The translations under genes were made by a program, and so were the position numbers. A DNA stretch of 64,000 bases from Faecalibacterium sp. An122. GTDB taxonomy: Bacteria; Bacillota; Clostridia; Oscillospirales; Ruminococcaceae. The notes under the pieces are model-generated. The model made no database searches. It was not told where the DNA came from and saw nothing but the letters and a program-made list of their open reading frames with translations. The stretch is taken from the NCBI RefSeq assembly GCF_002160895.1, contig NZ_NFLL01000011.1, positions 1 through 64,000 of the forward strand, given 5' to 3'. The number at the start of each line of letters is the position of its first letter. The first letter of the stretch is position 1. This document shows, one piece after another, positions 17,289-25,289 of the stretch.

Positions 17289-17486
17289 ATGGCTGCTCGT
17301 ACCGCCGAAGAACGCATCGCGCTGATCGATGCGAAGATCGCAAAAAAGAAGGAGGAGATCAAGGCTTTGGAAGCGCAAAAGCAGAAGATCCTCCATCCCG
17401 TCACCATGCGCTCCGTCATGGAAAAAGCAAAAGCAGCCGGCCTCACCGCGGAAGAGATCGCGGAGAAGCTGGGGCTTGAGATGTGA
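17289..17486 (+). CDS. Small coiled-coil protein, 65 aa, own transcription unit
   Basis: A plus-strand gene inside a minus-strand block, with its own promoter at 17226 and perfect terminator at 17506. Residues 1-38 are a charged coiled coil (AEERIALIDAKIAKKKEEIK). Residues 42-65 resemble a small HTH (MEKAKAAGLTAEEIAEKLGL) ending EM. This layout, an oligomerising helix plus a DNA-binding tail, recalls small nucleoid-like or H-NS-type regulators. Monocistronic strong expression fits a regulator of the flanking transfer operons; that is inference. Confidence 0.7.
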   Translation: MAARTAEERIALIDAKIAKKKEEIKALEAQKQKILHPVTMRSVMEKAKAAGLTAEEIAEKLGLEM

Positions 17487-17505
17487 TCCTACATCAGATA
17501 GACAG

Positions 17506-17536
17506 GGCCGATGCCAGGTGTGGCATCGGCCTTTTT
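17506..17536 (+). terminator. Rho-independent terminator after the 65-aa gene
   Basis: GGCCGATGCCA-GGTG-TGGCATCGGCC followed by TTTTT: an 11-bp perfect stem. It lies 20 bases after the stop codon and also between VirB4 (ending at 17561) and the next minus-strand gene. Confidence 0.9.
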
Positions 17537-17560
17537 CTCATAGCTGGTGTCTGCTGCCTG

Positions 17561-19408
17561 TTACCGTCCTCCTGCCGTTCCGAACAGTTTTTCCTTATAA
17601 GGCGGGGCGTGAACCTCCAGCAGATACCGCTCATTGCCGCACTTGTAGAGGCATACGCCCCGCTGAGGATACCGAATCAGCTCGAACTCCGAAGGCTCCA
17701 GCTGAAGGTTGTCCATATAAAACCGCTTATCCACACTGCCGGCGTTGAACAGGAACTGATGGGTGGGGATGGCGAAGAGGGGGCGAGTCAGCTCCCGGAT
17801 GCCCGGCTGGTCGAAGTCCTCCAGATTCTGCGATGCCAGGATCAGGGCAGACTCCTTCTTCCGCACTCGTTTCAGGCTGTTGCGGATATACTCCACGGCG
17901 GTGAGATTGCTCAGCCAGATGTACAGCTCGTCCAGCGTGGCCACGGTGTTCCCCTCGGTGAGCAGCTTGTCGCTGAAGAAAGAGAGCACGTTAAACAGCA
18001 TGGCGTTCTTCACACTGCTGTTGGCCTGGAGCAGCCCCTTCACGCCGAAGACCAGGAAACGGAAGCTGGTGATATTTGTCGGCCCGTTGAAGAACTTGCT
18101 CTCCGCCCCCCGGCACATGGAGTGGAGGCCCAGCAGGATCTCCCGCAGCAGTTCTTTGGGGTATAGCGGGTTTTCCTCCCGGTCGTAGTGCTGGTATGCG
18201 TCCTCGATGACATCATAGAGGTCGGAGAGGATGGGATAGTCCGTTGGTGTCAGGGTGGAGAAGTCTGTGTGGTCGTTCAGCCCAAAGCTCCGGTACAGCC
18301 GCTCCAGCATCAGCTCGATGGTGTCGATGTGCCGGTCCGCGAAATCCTTGTAGGAGCGGAAAAAGTCTTTCAGGAAGGAGATGTGCTGGCTCAGGCGGGT
18401 CTTCTGGCGGAAGGCAAGGGGGGCGTCCGGCTCCGGTTCCCCCTCGCCGCCCACATCCCACACCTTGGGCTCCAGGGGATTGATGCGGTACTGGCCGCTC
18501 ATCAGGTCGATGAAGCATCCGCCCAGGTGGGAGCAGAGATCAATGAGCTCATGCTCCGGGTCCAGGCAGATGGCGGACTTCCCGGCCTCCAGGATGCTGC
18601 ACAGCAGGAGTTTCAGGAGATAGCTCTTGCCTTGGCCGGAGTTGCCCAGGATGAGGGCGCTGGCGGTGGTCTTGTCCTCTGCCCGCCGGTCCAGATCCAC
18701 GATGATGTTGGAGCCGTAGCGGTCCCGCCCAATGTAGAATCCGTGGGGATCGGTCTTGCCGGAGTAGTTGAAGGGGTATAGATTGGCCACCGAGCTGGCG
18801 GGCATGACACGCTCATACTGGCTCCTGAAAGTGTTGCGGCCCATGGGGTTGGATGAGAGGAATCCGTCCTGTTGGCGCAGCAGGAGCTGGTCTGTCCCCA
18901 GCTTGCTCCGCACCAGCTCCGCCGTCACCTCCTCCCGGAGCCGCCGCAGGCTCTCCGGGTCGCGGGCCGCCAGGTCGATGTACACCGCGCAGTGGATCAG
19001 AGGCTCCCGGTTCTTCCGCATGGCGGCGATGAGCTCCGCCACATCCTGGAGGTTGCCCTCGGCGGTGACGGCCGCTTTCATGCTGTTGGTGCTGCTCCGG
19101 GCCATGCGGTTCTTGTTCTCCGCGTTGTGGAGGATGCCATTTTCCTCGGCGGCGGTCACCTGCCTGGTATAGATGCTCAGGGTGACGCCGCTTTTCTCCC
19201 CCAGATGGCGGAGCAGGGCCAGCTCCTCCGTGGTGGCGGGATAGCTGCGCAGGGCCAGGGTGCAGTGATACAGGGAGCCACAGATATAGTGATCCGTGTT
19301 GAACTTCACGGCAGCGGGGGCGATAAGGTCCAGGAAATCCTTGGGCCGGGTCTCCTGAACCTGCGGCTCTGTTTTGTTTTTCTTTTTCTTCTGTATTTTC
19401 TTAGGCAT
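17561..19408 (-). CDS. virB4: VirB4-type conjugation ATPase
   Basis: 615 residues. A Lys-rich N-terminus is followed by the VirB4 N-domain, then Walker A GNSGQGKS at 255-262, SAICLDPEHELIDL, and TVATLDELYIWLS, the Walker B region, near 490. C-terminal SALILASQNLEDFDQ matches VirB4/TraE. It is the main energising ATPase of the mating channel, acting at the cytoplasmic membrane. It overlaps the upstream 195-aa gene by 8 bases, which implies coupled synthesis. Confidence 0.93.
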   Translation of the reverse strand: MPKKIQKKKKNKTEPQVQETRPKDFLDLIAPAAVKFNTDHYICGSLYHCTLALRSYPATTEELALLRHLGEKSGVTLSIYTRQVTAAEENGILHNAENKNRMARSSTNSMKAAVTAEGNLQDVAELIAAMRKNREPLIHCAVYIDLAARDPESLRRLREEVTAELVRSKLGTDQLLLRQQDGFLSSNPMGRNTFRSQYERVMPASSVANLYPFNYSGKTDPHGFYIGRDRYGSNIIVDLDRRAEDKTTASALILGNSGQGKSYLLKLLLCSILEAGKSAICLDPEHELIDLCSHLGGCFIDLMSGQYRINPLEPKVWDVGGEGEPEPDAPLAFRQKTRLSQHISFLKDFFRSYKDFADRHIDTIELMLERLYRSFGLNDHTDFSTLTPTDYPILSDLYDVIEDAYQHYDREENPLYPKELLREILLGLHSMCRGAESKFFNGPTNITSFRFLVFGVKGLLQANSSVKNAMLFNVLSFFSDKLLTEGNTVATLDELYIWLSNLTAVEYIRNSLKRVRKKESALILASQNLEDFDQPGIRELTRPLFAIPTHQFLFNAGSVDKRFYMDNLQLEPSEFELIRYPQRGVCLYKCGNERYLLEVHAPPYKEKLFGTAGGR

Positions 19409-19988
19409 TTTCCATCACCCACCTCTCTCCGTCGCAGTTCTCAAACCATTCCGTGGTCACGTCCTGCTGATAATATACCGCCAGCAGGCGCTTGACGTCC
19501 TGCTCCGAGGCAAGACGTGCATGGAATCCCAGATCCCGCAGGGCCTGCTCCATCTGCCGCAGGCGGCTGATGTCCTCGCCGGACTCCTGCTGATCCAGGC
19601 GATAGACCAGGGCAAACTCCCGGGCCGAGGCGGTGGCGGCCTGGATCTCGTCCAGGTGGGCGGCGTCCTGCCGCAGGAGTTCCCGGATGGCCGGGAGCTC
19701 CTCTGTCTCCAGCCGCTGGCGGTACCAGTCCTTGTTGCGCTGGAAGGACTCACGGGAGTCCAGGGCCAGCAGGCGGACCTCCTGGGTGCCGCACAGGAGA
19801 TCCGTCAGATTTTTGACCCGGCTGCGGATTCCCTCGCCGGACAGGACGGACAGATTATCCGGTTTGATCATAAAAAAGACCAGCTCCCCGCCGGCGGTTT
19901 TGGCGCCGTGGTCGGTGAGCTGGCGGATCCCCATGAGCTGCCGAGAGGTTTGCCTCTGCCGCAGTTCCTTCTTCTGTTGTCTATTCAA
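19401..19988 (-). CDS. Conjugation-associated protein between PrgI and VirB4, 195 aa
   Basis: It begins MNRQQKKELRQRQTSRQLMG and contains GGELVFFMIKPDNLSVLSGE. There is no membrane segment and no nucleotide motif. It overlaps PrgI by 8 bases upstream and VirB4 by 8 bases downstream, so the three are made together. The conserved position, and the resemblance of residues 25-70 to the N-terminal region of VirB4 proteins, suggest that it supplies part of the VirB4 N-domain as a separate chain. That is inference. Confidence 0.7.
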   Translation of the reverse strand: MNRQQKKELRQRQTSRQLMGIRQLTDHGAKTAGGELVFFMIKPDNLSVLSGEGIRSRVKNLTDLLCGTQEVRLLALDSRESFQRNKDWYRQRLETEELPAIRELLRQDAAHLDEIQAATASAREFALVYRLDQQESGEDISRLRQMEQALRDLGFHARLASEQDVKRLLAVYYQQDVTTEWFENCDGERWVMENA

Positions 19989-20247
19989 TGGTTTCCCCCC
20001 ATTCGTAATACTGTTGTTTCAAAATCAAAAAGCATACAGCATAGCGGAGGAAGTCCAGGATACTGGAGCCCTCCAGCCGGATGCTCAGAAAGGCATAGAG
20101 GACGGTGACCACCAAGGGGAGCAGGATGCCCGTCTGGGCAATGGCCAAGACAGAGAACAGAAATCCCACTCCGATGATGGCCACGTCCCGCAGCTCCCAC
20201 AGCCACAGGGTGGCCTTCGCTTTTAGGTTATCTGGGTAGATAAACAT
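19981..20247 (-). CDS. PrgI-family (VirB3-like) membrane protein
   Basis: The start at ATG 20247 is preferred because ATGAGGTCATCC precedes it, giving MFIYPDNLKAKATLWLWELR, the characteristic start of PrgI proteins. Two closely spaced membrane helices (about 22-60) are followed by YAVCFLILKQQYYEW. PrgI is a core channel subunit next to VirB4 in Gram-positive conjugation systems. It is translationally coupled to the 195-aa protein downstream. Confidence 0.88.
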   Translation of the reverse strand: MFIYPDNLKAKATLWLWELRDVAIIGVGFLFSVLAIAQTGILLPLVVTVLYAFLSIRLEGSSILDFLRYAVCFLILKQQYYEWGETIE

Positions 20248-20267
20248 GGATGACCTCATTTCTATCT

Positions 20268-20300
20268 GAAAAAGCATACGCCGCCGGAGGACCGGCGGCG
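20268..20300 (-). terminator. Hairpin terminator between the RHH gene and prgI
   Basis: CGCCGCCGG-TCCT-CCGGCGGCG on the minus strand, then TATGCTTTTT. It sits between the RHH gene stop (20314) and the PrgI start (20247), where it would limit transcription from the RHH gene into the channel genes. Confidence 0.7.
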
Positions 20301-20313
20301 CGTCTTTGTGCTA

Positions 20314-20667
20314 TTATTCCGTTTGATCCGTCTCCTGCGGTTCCGGTTCAGAGCCGGACGCCTCATCTGCGTCTCGCTCCTCCGCCAAGGCACTCTGGAT
20401 ACAGCCCAGGAAGAATTCCTTTTGTTTGAAGTTGTTCCGCTGGAGATAGGCTTTGAACTCCTCGAACAGCTCCGCCGGCACCTGGAAGGCGATTGTTTTC
20501 ATATTATGATTCATGTTTTGATTTCCCTCTTTCATTTGAAAAAATTCTGTGATGAGCTGGGTCATGTACTCGCTCAGGGTCTGGCCGGACGCCTCCTGCT
20601 CCTGTCGGACACGGCTGTGCAGGCTGATGGGTATTTGCGCACAGAGGTTTCGTTTTTCTTCCGCCAT
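20314..20667 (-). CDS. Tandem ribbon-helix-helix protein, probable regulator
   Basis: 117 residues with two RHH-like units. The first is RNLCAQIPISLHSRVRQEQE then TLSEYMTQLITEFF (residues 5-43). The second is MKTIAFQVPAELFEEFKAYL then QKEFFLGCIQSAL (56-94). An acidic tail follows. A single chain with two RHH units can bind DNA as a pseudo-dimer. It precedes prgI, with a terminator in between, which suggests that it regulates the channel operon. Confidence 0.7.
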   Translation of the reverse strand: MAEEKRNLCAQIPISLHSRVRQEQEASGQTLSEYMTQLITEFFQMKEGNQNMNHNMKTIAFQVPAELFEEFKAYLQRNNFKQKEFFLGCIQSALAEERDADEASGSEPEPQETDQTE

Positions 20668-20819
20668 GGTGACTCCCCCTTTCTGGATGGCAAGGCAAGT
20701 ATATCGAAAGCTCTATGGAATAGCTATTCACAGAAAGCAACAAAGAAATTGTGTAAACGCAAGCGTAATGGACAAGCCCCACCGCAAAACTCTTGGTGGC
20801 CATCCGCCGGCAGGTCAGG

Positions 20820-20825
20820 TATAAT
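20820..20825 (+). promoter_or_regulatory. Possible -10 box for tag
   Basis: TATAAT 31 bases upstream of the tag start codon, with AGGGGAGGCGGAGG as ribosome site. The nearest -35-like hexamer, TTGGTG, is too far away (21 bases), so the promoter is tentative. Confidence 0.4.
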
Positions 20826-20856
20826 CAGGGTATCATTTTAAGGGGAGGCGGAGGAT

Positions 20857-21414
20857 ATGGTGCGGTGCCGCTGGGCAGATCCGAATTCAGAGATCTATCT
20901 TGCTTACCACGACAGAGAGTGGGGCCGTCCGGAGCATGATGACCGAAAACTCTTTGAGATGCTGACCCTGGAAGGGTTCCAGGCGGGCCTCTCCTGGCTC
21001 ACTATTTTGAAAAAACGGGAGGCGTTTCGTACCGCCTTTGACAGCTTTGAACCGGCAGTGGTGGCCGGATACGGCCCGGAGAAGGTGGAGGTGCTGATGG
21101 CCGACGCCGGGATCGTCCGCAACCGGGCCAAGATCCAGGCCGCCATCCAAAACGCCGGGGTGTTCCTTGCCATCCAGAAGGAGTTTGGCTCCTTTGACCG
21201 CTATCTCTGGGGCTTTACGGATGGGAAAGTCATTTTGAATACGGATGATGTTTTTCACACCAGCACCGATCTGTCCGACAAAATCTCCAAGGATCTGAAA
21301 CGCCGGGGGATGAAGTTCGTGGGAACGACCATCATTTATTCTTTTCTGCAGGCGGTGGGCGTGGTGAATGACCATGAGTTGGCCTGTTTCTGTCATCCCA
21401 GTCACGCAGAGTAG
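20857..21414 (+). CDS. tag: DNA-3-methyladenine glycosylase I
   Basis: 185 residues, the standard length for Tag. It begins MVRCRWADPNSEIYLAYHDR, then HDDRKLFEMLTLEGFQAGLSW, typical of the family. The zinc ligands appear conserved: Cys4, His18, His173 and Cys177. It removes 3-methyladenine from alkylated DNA. It is carried on the plus strand inside the minus-strand transfer region, and its 3' end overlaps the methyltransferase gene by 13 bases, so it looks like inserted cargo. Confidence 0.93.
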   Translation: MVRCRWADPNSEIYLAYHDREWGRPEHDDRKLFEMLTLEGFQAGLSWLTILKKREAFRTAFDSFEPAVVAGYGPEKVEVLMADAGIVRNRAKIQAAIQNAGVFLAIQKEFGSFDRYLWGFTDGKVILNTDDVFHTSTDLSDKISKDLKRRGMKFVGTTIIYSFLQAVGVVNDHELACFCHPSHAE

Positions 21415-22799
21415 CCTGCGGCAATGATGACGCCCCGCATGATGAATTCCACACACGGAATGGCCACGCTGTTGCCTAAAGCCCGATACCGGGCGGAGTC
21501 CGAGGCGCCGGGGAGATCCGTCCACCCATCCGGAAACCCCTGGAGCCGCTCGCACTCCAGCGGAGTGAGGCGGCGGATCAGCTGAGGCGGTCCTGTTCCT
21601 GCGGCCTGATGGATCAGGTCTGTCGCGTCCTTGTACTGGCGCGCACTCTCTGTGGATGCCACATCACTGGGGGAAAACTTGTCTGCACGCTGCCGGGAAA
21701 ATACCGCATGGTGATCCGTGGCGATCAGGGTATAGGCAATGTTCTCCTGGTATCCGATGCCGTTGCCGCCGTTTTGGGGCTGGCGGTCAATGGCATTGCC
21801 GGTGATGCAGAACGTCTCCGCTGGATCCTGTTCCACTAAGGGCAGGTTATTCCCGCCGGTACCGGCACGGGCAGACAGTGTTGGCACCACAGGGTGCGGC
21901 CCGGTGTACCGGGCGTCGATACCGTGGTTTTCGTAGACAAGGGGCTGATTGTTGCCACCCTCCCCAAAGCTGGCGGATATAGTCTGGGCACAGTCCACAG
22001 GTCCACAAAAGCGGGTATCCTGGCCGTGGTTGTCAAAGACAAGCGGCTGGTGTCCGTGCTCCTGAGCCCGCAGGGTGCCGGTTACATCCTCGGAGCAATC
22101 CATAACGCTTCCGCCCTGGTCGTTGAGGCAGAGGATGGAGGGCATACAGTTGCCGCTGGCGCTGCCCTTCAGCGTTGGGGCTATCTGCTCTGAATAAGCG
22201 ATGCTGCCGGCGCTTGCCCCTGCCCCTGCGGAAAACCCAGCTACAAAGGTCTGCTGTTTCATCCCTGGCTGGGCGCTGAGGGCTCCCGCCACATCATGGA
22301 GGTCGCGCACCTCGTCTCTTTGATTTGCGGCAAAAGCAACAGCGAGTTCTCCAGGGGTAAATTCCAGTTTCTTAACCTGTCTGGCTAATCCCGCCTGTGC
22401 CGTCAGCGCCGTTTCCAATTGTGGCGGCAGCTCTTTGCCGCGCTCCTTCGCCCGGCGCAGGATCCCCAGGCAGGCTGTCTGTGACAGGTAATATTTTTGT
22501 GCCGGAGTCGGCTCCAGAATATCAGAGAGGGATGTGCGGACCGGCTCACGAGGCGCGGGGCCGGTATTGAGGAACAGCTCCCCCTCCTGATAGGGGGAGC
22601 GAAGTTCCCAATAGTGACTGCCGAACAGATCCACATGGCCGCAAGACAGGTCTAAAACCAAATACGGGATTGCTGCCAGCTCTGACGCCGGTTTTGCCGG
22701 CGCCTTTCTCTTGAGAGACGGTACAGCCGGGACACGCTCCTCTTGATCAGCCAGTCCGGGCAAAGTCAACTGGTCCTCCGATCCAAGGTGATACTTCAC
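21402..22799 (-). CDS. Cytosine-5 DNA methyltransferase, C-terminal subunit
   Basis: 465 residues. The last 60 carry methyltransferase motif IX (RRLTPLECERLQGFPDGW) and motif X (YRALGNSVAIP), but motifs I-VIII are absent here and lie in the upstream gene. The middle has imperfect repeats of the type PLVFDNHGQDTRF then GGNNQPLV, and is the likely target-recognition region. Its ATG overlaps the upstream stop (ATGA), so the two chains are produced together and should form one enzyme, as in heterodimeric M.AquI. Confidence 0.85.
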   Translation of the reverse strand: MKYHLGSEDQLTLPGLADQEERVPAVPSLKRKAPAKPASELAAIPYLVLDLSCGHVDLFGSHYWELRSPYQEGELFLNTGPAPREPVRTSLSDILEPTPAQKYYLSQTACLGILRRAKERGKELPPQLETALTAQAGLARQVKKLEFTPGELAVAFAANQRDEVRDLHDVAGALSAQPGMKQQTFVAGFSAGAGASAGSIAYSEQIAPTLKGSASGNCMPSILCLNDQGGSVMDCSEDVTGTLRAQEHGHQPLVFDNHGQDTRFCGPVDCAQTISASFGEGGNNQPLVYENHGIDARYTGPHPVVPTLSARAGTGGNNLPLVEQDPAETFCITGNAIDRQPQNGGNGIGYQENIAYTLIATDHHAVFSRQRADKFSPSDVASTESARQYKDATDLIHQAAGTGPPQLIRRLTPLECERLQGFPDGWTDLPGASDSARYRALGNSVAIPCVEFIMRGVIIAAGYSA

Positions 22800-23527
22800 G
22801 CCAAGATCATCTCCTCCTTTTCCGGCGTTCTCTCTGTCCCATTCGAGCTATTTAAGAGGTCGAACAGGATCTTTGGCGCGGTCGTTCCCGCAAAATCAGC
22901 GATCAGATAAATGCGCTTACGCCGCTGTGCGACGCCCCAGAATTGGGCGTCCAGACAGCGCCAAGCCAGTGAGAAGGTGCCCTCCACCCGGATCTCTCCC
23001 GCGTCATGCCATGGATAAGGAAATGGCCTGGGGATCGTCGTGCTTCCGTCATAGACCCGCAGGATCTCCTCCAGTACGATGCGGAAATCCTCACCTTTGG
23101 GTGATCCGCTGCTGAAAGCACCAGGCACGTTCTCCCATGCCATATACCGGGGGCGGATCTGTACTCCGGTGCGGCCGCGTTCCCGCTCTGCCGTGCGCAT
23201 CTCCTTGATGATGCGGATCTGCTCCATAAAAAGGCCGGAGCGGGCGCCGGATAATCCGGCCCTCGCTCCGGCGACAGAAAGGTCTTGACATGGGCTGCCT
23301 CCGCAGATGATATCCACAGGGAACAGCAATTTCCCGCTCAGCTTGGTGATATCCCCCTTGTAGGCCATGCTGGGGAACCGGCGTTTGGTGACCTCCATGG
23401 GAAACGGCTCGATCTCGCTGGCCCAAATCGTTTTGATGCCGTATCTGGCCGCTCCCAGCGGGAACCCACCGATACCATCAAACAGGCTGCCCATGGTCAT
23501 CGCCGCCGCAAGCTCCACATTGCTCAT
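22796..23527 (-). CDS. Cytosine-5 DNA methyltransferase, N-terminal catalytic subunit
   Basis: 243 residues. Motif I (GSLFDGIGGFPLGA, 13-26), motif IV with catalytic Cys80 (GGSPCQDLSVAG), motif VI (WENVPGAF, Glu132) and motif VIII (QRRKRIYL, about 201-208) are in order. Motifs IX and X are in the next gene. With no nearby endonuclease it is an orphan methyltransferase, likely protecting the element from host restriction. It overlaps the VirB6-like gene by 4 bases, so it is embedded in the transfer operon. Confidence 0.9.
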   Translation of the reverse strand: MSNVELAAAMTMGSLFDGIGGFPLGAARYGIKTIWASEIEPFPMEVTKRRFPSMAYKGDITKLSGKLLFPVDIICGGSPCQDLSVAGARAGLSGARSGLFMEQIRIIKEMRTAERERGRTGVQIRPRYMAWENVPGAFSSGSPKGEDFRIVLEEILRVYDGSTTIPRPFPYPWHDAGEIRVEGTFSLAWRCLDAQFWGVAQRRKRIYLIADFAGTTAPKILFDLLNSSNGTERTPEKEEMILA

Positions 23528-24411
23528 TTTGATGCCACCGCCTGCACGATTGTCCTGGTGGTGTTGACGGCGGCCTGAGCGGTATAGACTGCGCTCATGA
23601 TATTGGCCCTGGTGGTAGTGTCCAGACCGAAGGTACCTGCGATTCGGGGCACCTCATTGGCGGAGAGCATGAGGCCCAGACCCAGCAGGGCGTGGTCTTT
23701 GAACACCATAAGGCCCGCCACCAAAATTGTGGATTGCAGGAAGGCGGTCAGGCACAGGCCGATGACCTGCTTGATCCACTGGATAAAGCCATCTGTGTAG
23801 CCTCTGGGGATGCTGAACATGTACAGGCTCCCCACGGCGATCTGAATGAGCAGGATGCCGCCCCGCTTGAGATTGGAGAAGAACACCTTGATCACCGCAT
23901 AGGCCATGAGGATGACGCAGAAGATGATCATGATGGGACTGGTAATGACGCCCAATCCGAAGCCCCCCGCGGCGCCTGTCATCTCTGTAACACTCTCCAC
24001 TCCGTTGAGATCCTCGATGATTTGCTGTCCCACTGTTCCAATACTGGTCCCAAAGCCAGTGAGCCCGGAGGCAAAGGTCCCCTGCAGGGTCACCGACAGG
24101 GAGTAAAGCCGCACCGGGACGGTGGTAAACAGGCATACCGACAGAAACCCTTTCAGAATGTTCAGGGCGGTGTCCTTGATATTGGCCCGGCCGGTGGTAT
24201 AATCGATCCCACATTCAAAAACACATACCACAAGGCTCACGCCAAACAGGGCCCATCCCAATTGGGAGAAGAACAGGACGATGGCCTGTACCCAGTCCAG
24301 GTCGAACAGCTCCACGCCCATGTTGCCCATCTCGGCAAAGAAGTTTCCCAGAAAGCCCACCACCTGGCCATAGAACCAGTCGATGAGATTGTCCATAACA
24401 GTGGACGCCAC
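23524..24411 (-). CDS. VirB6/TrbL-like polytopic channel protein
   Basis: 295 residues with about six hydrophobic segments (for example WVQAIVLFFSQLGWALFGVS and TSPIMIIFCVILMAYAVIKV). It ends with a conserved TTTRANIMSAVYTAQAAVNT region. This is the CD1112-like VirB6/TrbL protein of Tn1549-type systems, which forms the inner-membrane pore. It is coupled to the methyltransferase through an ATGA overlap and follows the pilin-like gene and the 142-aa protein. Confidence 0.85.
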   Translation of the reverse strand: MASTVMDNLIDWFYGQVVGFLGNFFAEMGNMGVELFDLDWVQAIVLFFSQLGWALFGVSLVVCVFECGIDYTTGRANIKDTALNILKGFLSVCLFTTVPVRLYSLSVTLQGTFASGLTGFGTSIGTVGQQIIEDLNGVESVTEMTGAAGGFGLGVITSPIMIIFCVILMAYAVIKVFFSNLKRGGILLIQIAVGSLYMFSIPRGYTDGFIQWIKQVIGLCLTAFLQSTILVAGLMVFKDHALLGLGLMLSANEVPRIAGTFGLDTTTRANIMSAVYTAQAAVNTTRTIVQAVASK

Positions 24412-24435
24412 AAAATCCAGAATAAAGATAAGACC

Positions 24436-24864
24436 TCACCTCATTTCCGGTCCCATCGCTGTTTCTGGTACTTCAAGAAAATTGGGATCCCCGTTTTGAA
24501 ATGCTTGCAGGGCGGAACGGGATTCCAGTGCCTCCTCCGGCGCGGCGTCACAGCCGTTTTCCACGGTATATGCCTCGATCTTTTCAAGTGACCAGCCCTG
24601 AGCTAAAAGACGCGCCGCGCCGCGCAGCTCAAAGAAATTGAATGTGAAATGCTCTCCATAGTCGAAGAGCGCCTTTGCGATCTCGGCGCCATGGTCCCGT
24701 TTCACCAAGGCCAGTTCCACATAAAATGCGTCGTAGAGCGATCCGGCACATTCCTCCGCTTCCCGTTCCAATTCCTCAGCGTAGGAGACCGTGCGATCCA
24801 AGGCCATTTTCGATGCTCCGGGCAGCAATTCTCGGATCCGAGTTTCAAATTCTTCTCTCTGCAT
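24436..24864 (-). CDS. Hypothetical element protein with P-x-M tail, 142 aa
   Basis: The start at ATG 24864 follows AGGGAGGATGCC. The protein is acidic and helical and starts MQREEFETRIRELLPGASKM; FYVELALVKRDHGAEIAKAL and AARLLAQGWSLEKIEAY follow. It has no known domain. It ends ETAMGPEMR, close to the GPEM tail of other element proteins. It lies between the pilin-like protein and the VirB6-like protein, so it is expressed with the channel. Function unknown. Confidence 0.65.
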   Translation of the reverse strand: MQREEFETRIRELLPGASKMALDRTVSYAEELEREAEECAGSLYDAFYVELALVKRDHGAEIAKALFDYGEHFTFNFFELRGAARLLAQGWSLEKIEAYTVENGCDAAPEEALESRSALQAFQNGDPNFLEVPETAMGPEMR

Positions 24865-24875
24865 GGCATCCTCCC

Positions 24876-25211
24876 TTAAATCCCGATGATGCCCCAGATG
24901 TAGTTGGGGGCCAGCAGGACGAAGACCAGGCAGACAAACAAAATAACGGGCCCTGCCCATTCGAACTGGCCGTGCTTGCGGTAATCAAAGTACGCCATGG
25001 CAAGTTTAGCGAAGAAGGCGATAGCCAGCACCATGCTCAAAGCGGGAAAGACCACATTGTCCACCACGGTCTTGATCTGGCTGGAGGCGTCCGTCCAGGT
25101 CTGTTCCACCGCGCCGGCTACATCCCCGCCCGCAGCAAAAGCAGGTACGCAGAGGCACAGGGCCAAGGCGAGAACAACGAAAAACATCTGAAAAATACGT
25201 TTGCGTTTCAT
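24876..25211 (-). CDS. Pilin-like (VirB2/DUF3852-type) membrane protein
   Basis: 111 residues: a signal peptide (1-26, ending PAFAA), then a short extracellular stretch and two membrane helices (about 50-70 and 86-108) separated by YFDYRKHGQFEWAG. This layout is that of VirB2-like subunits and of DUF3852 proteins at the same position in Firmicutes ICEs. It lies just upstream of the VirB6-like gene and downstream of the giant adhesin, separated from the adhesin by a terminator. Confidence 0.75.
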   Translation of the reverse strand: MKRKRIFQMFFVVLALALCLCVPAFAAGGDVAGAVEQTWTDASSQIKTVVDNVVFPALSMVLAIAFFAKLAMAYFDYRKHGQFEWAGPVILFVCLVFVLLAPNYIWGIIGI

Positions 25212-25228
25212 GATCGTTTTCCTCCTAT

Positions 25229-25265
25229 AAAAAAGAATGGAGGGCCGTCCCGTGAGACGGCCCTC
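25229..25265 (-). terminator. Terminator after the giant adhesin gene
   Basis: GAGGGCCGTC-TCACGG-GACGGCCCTC then CATTCTTTTTT on the minus strand: a 10-bp perfect stem. Confidence 0.85.
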
Positions 25266-25289
25266 TGGATCGGATCCTATAGGTGTGGC

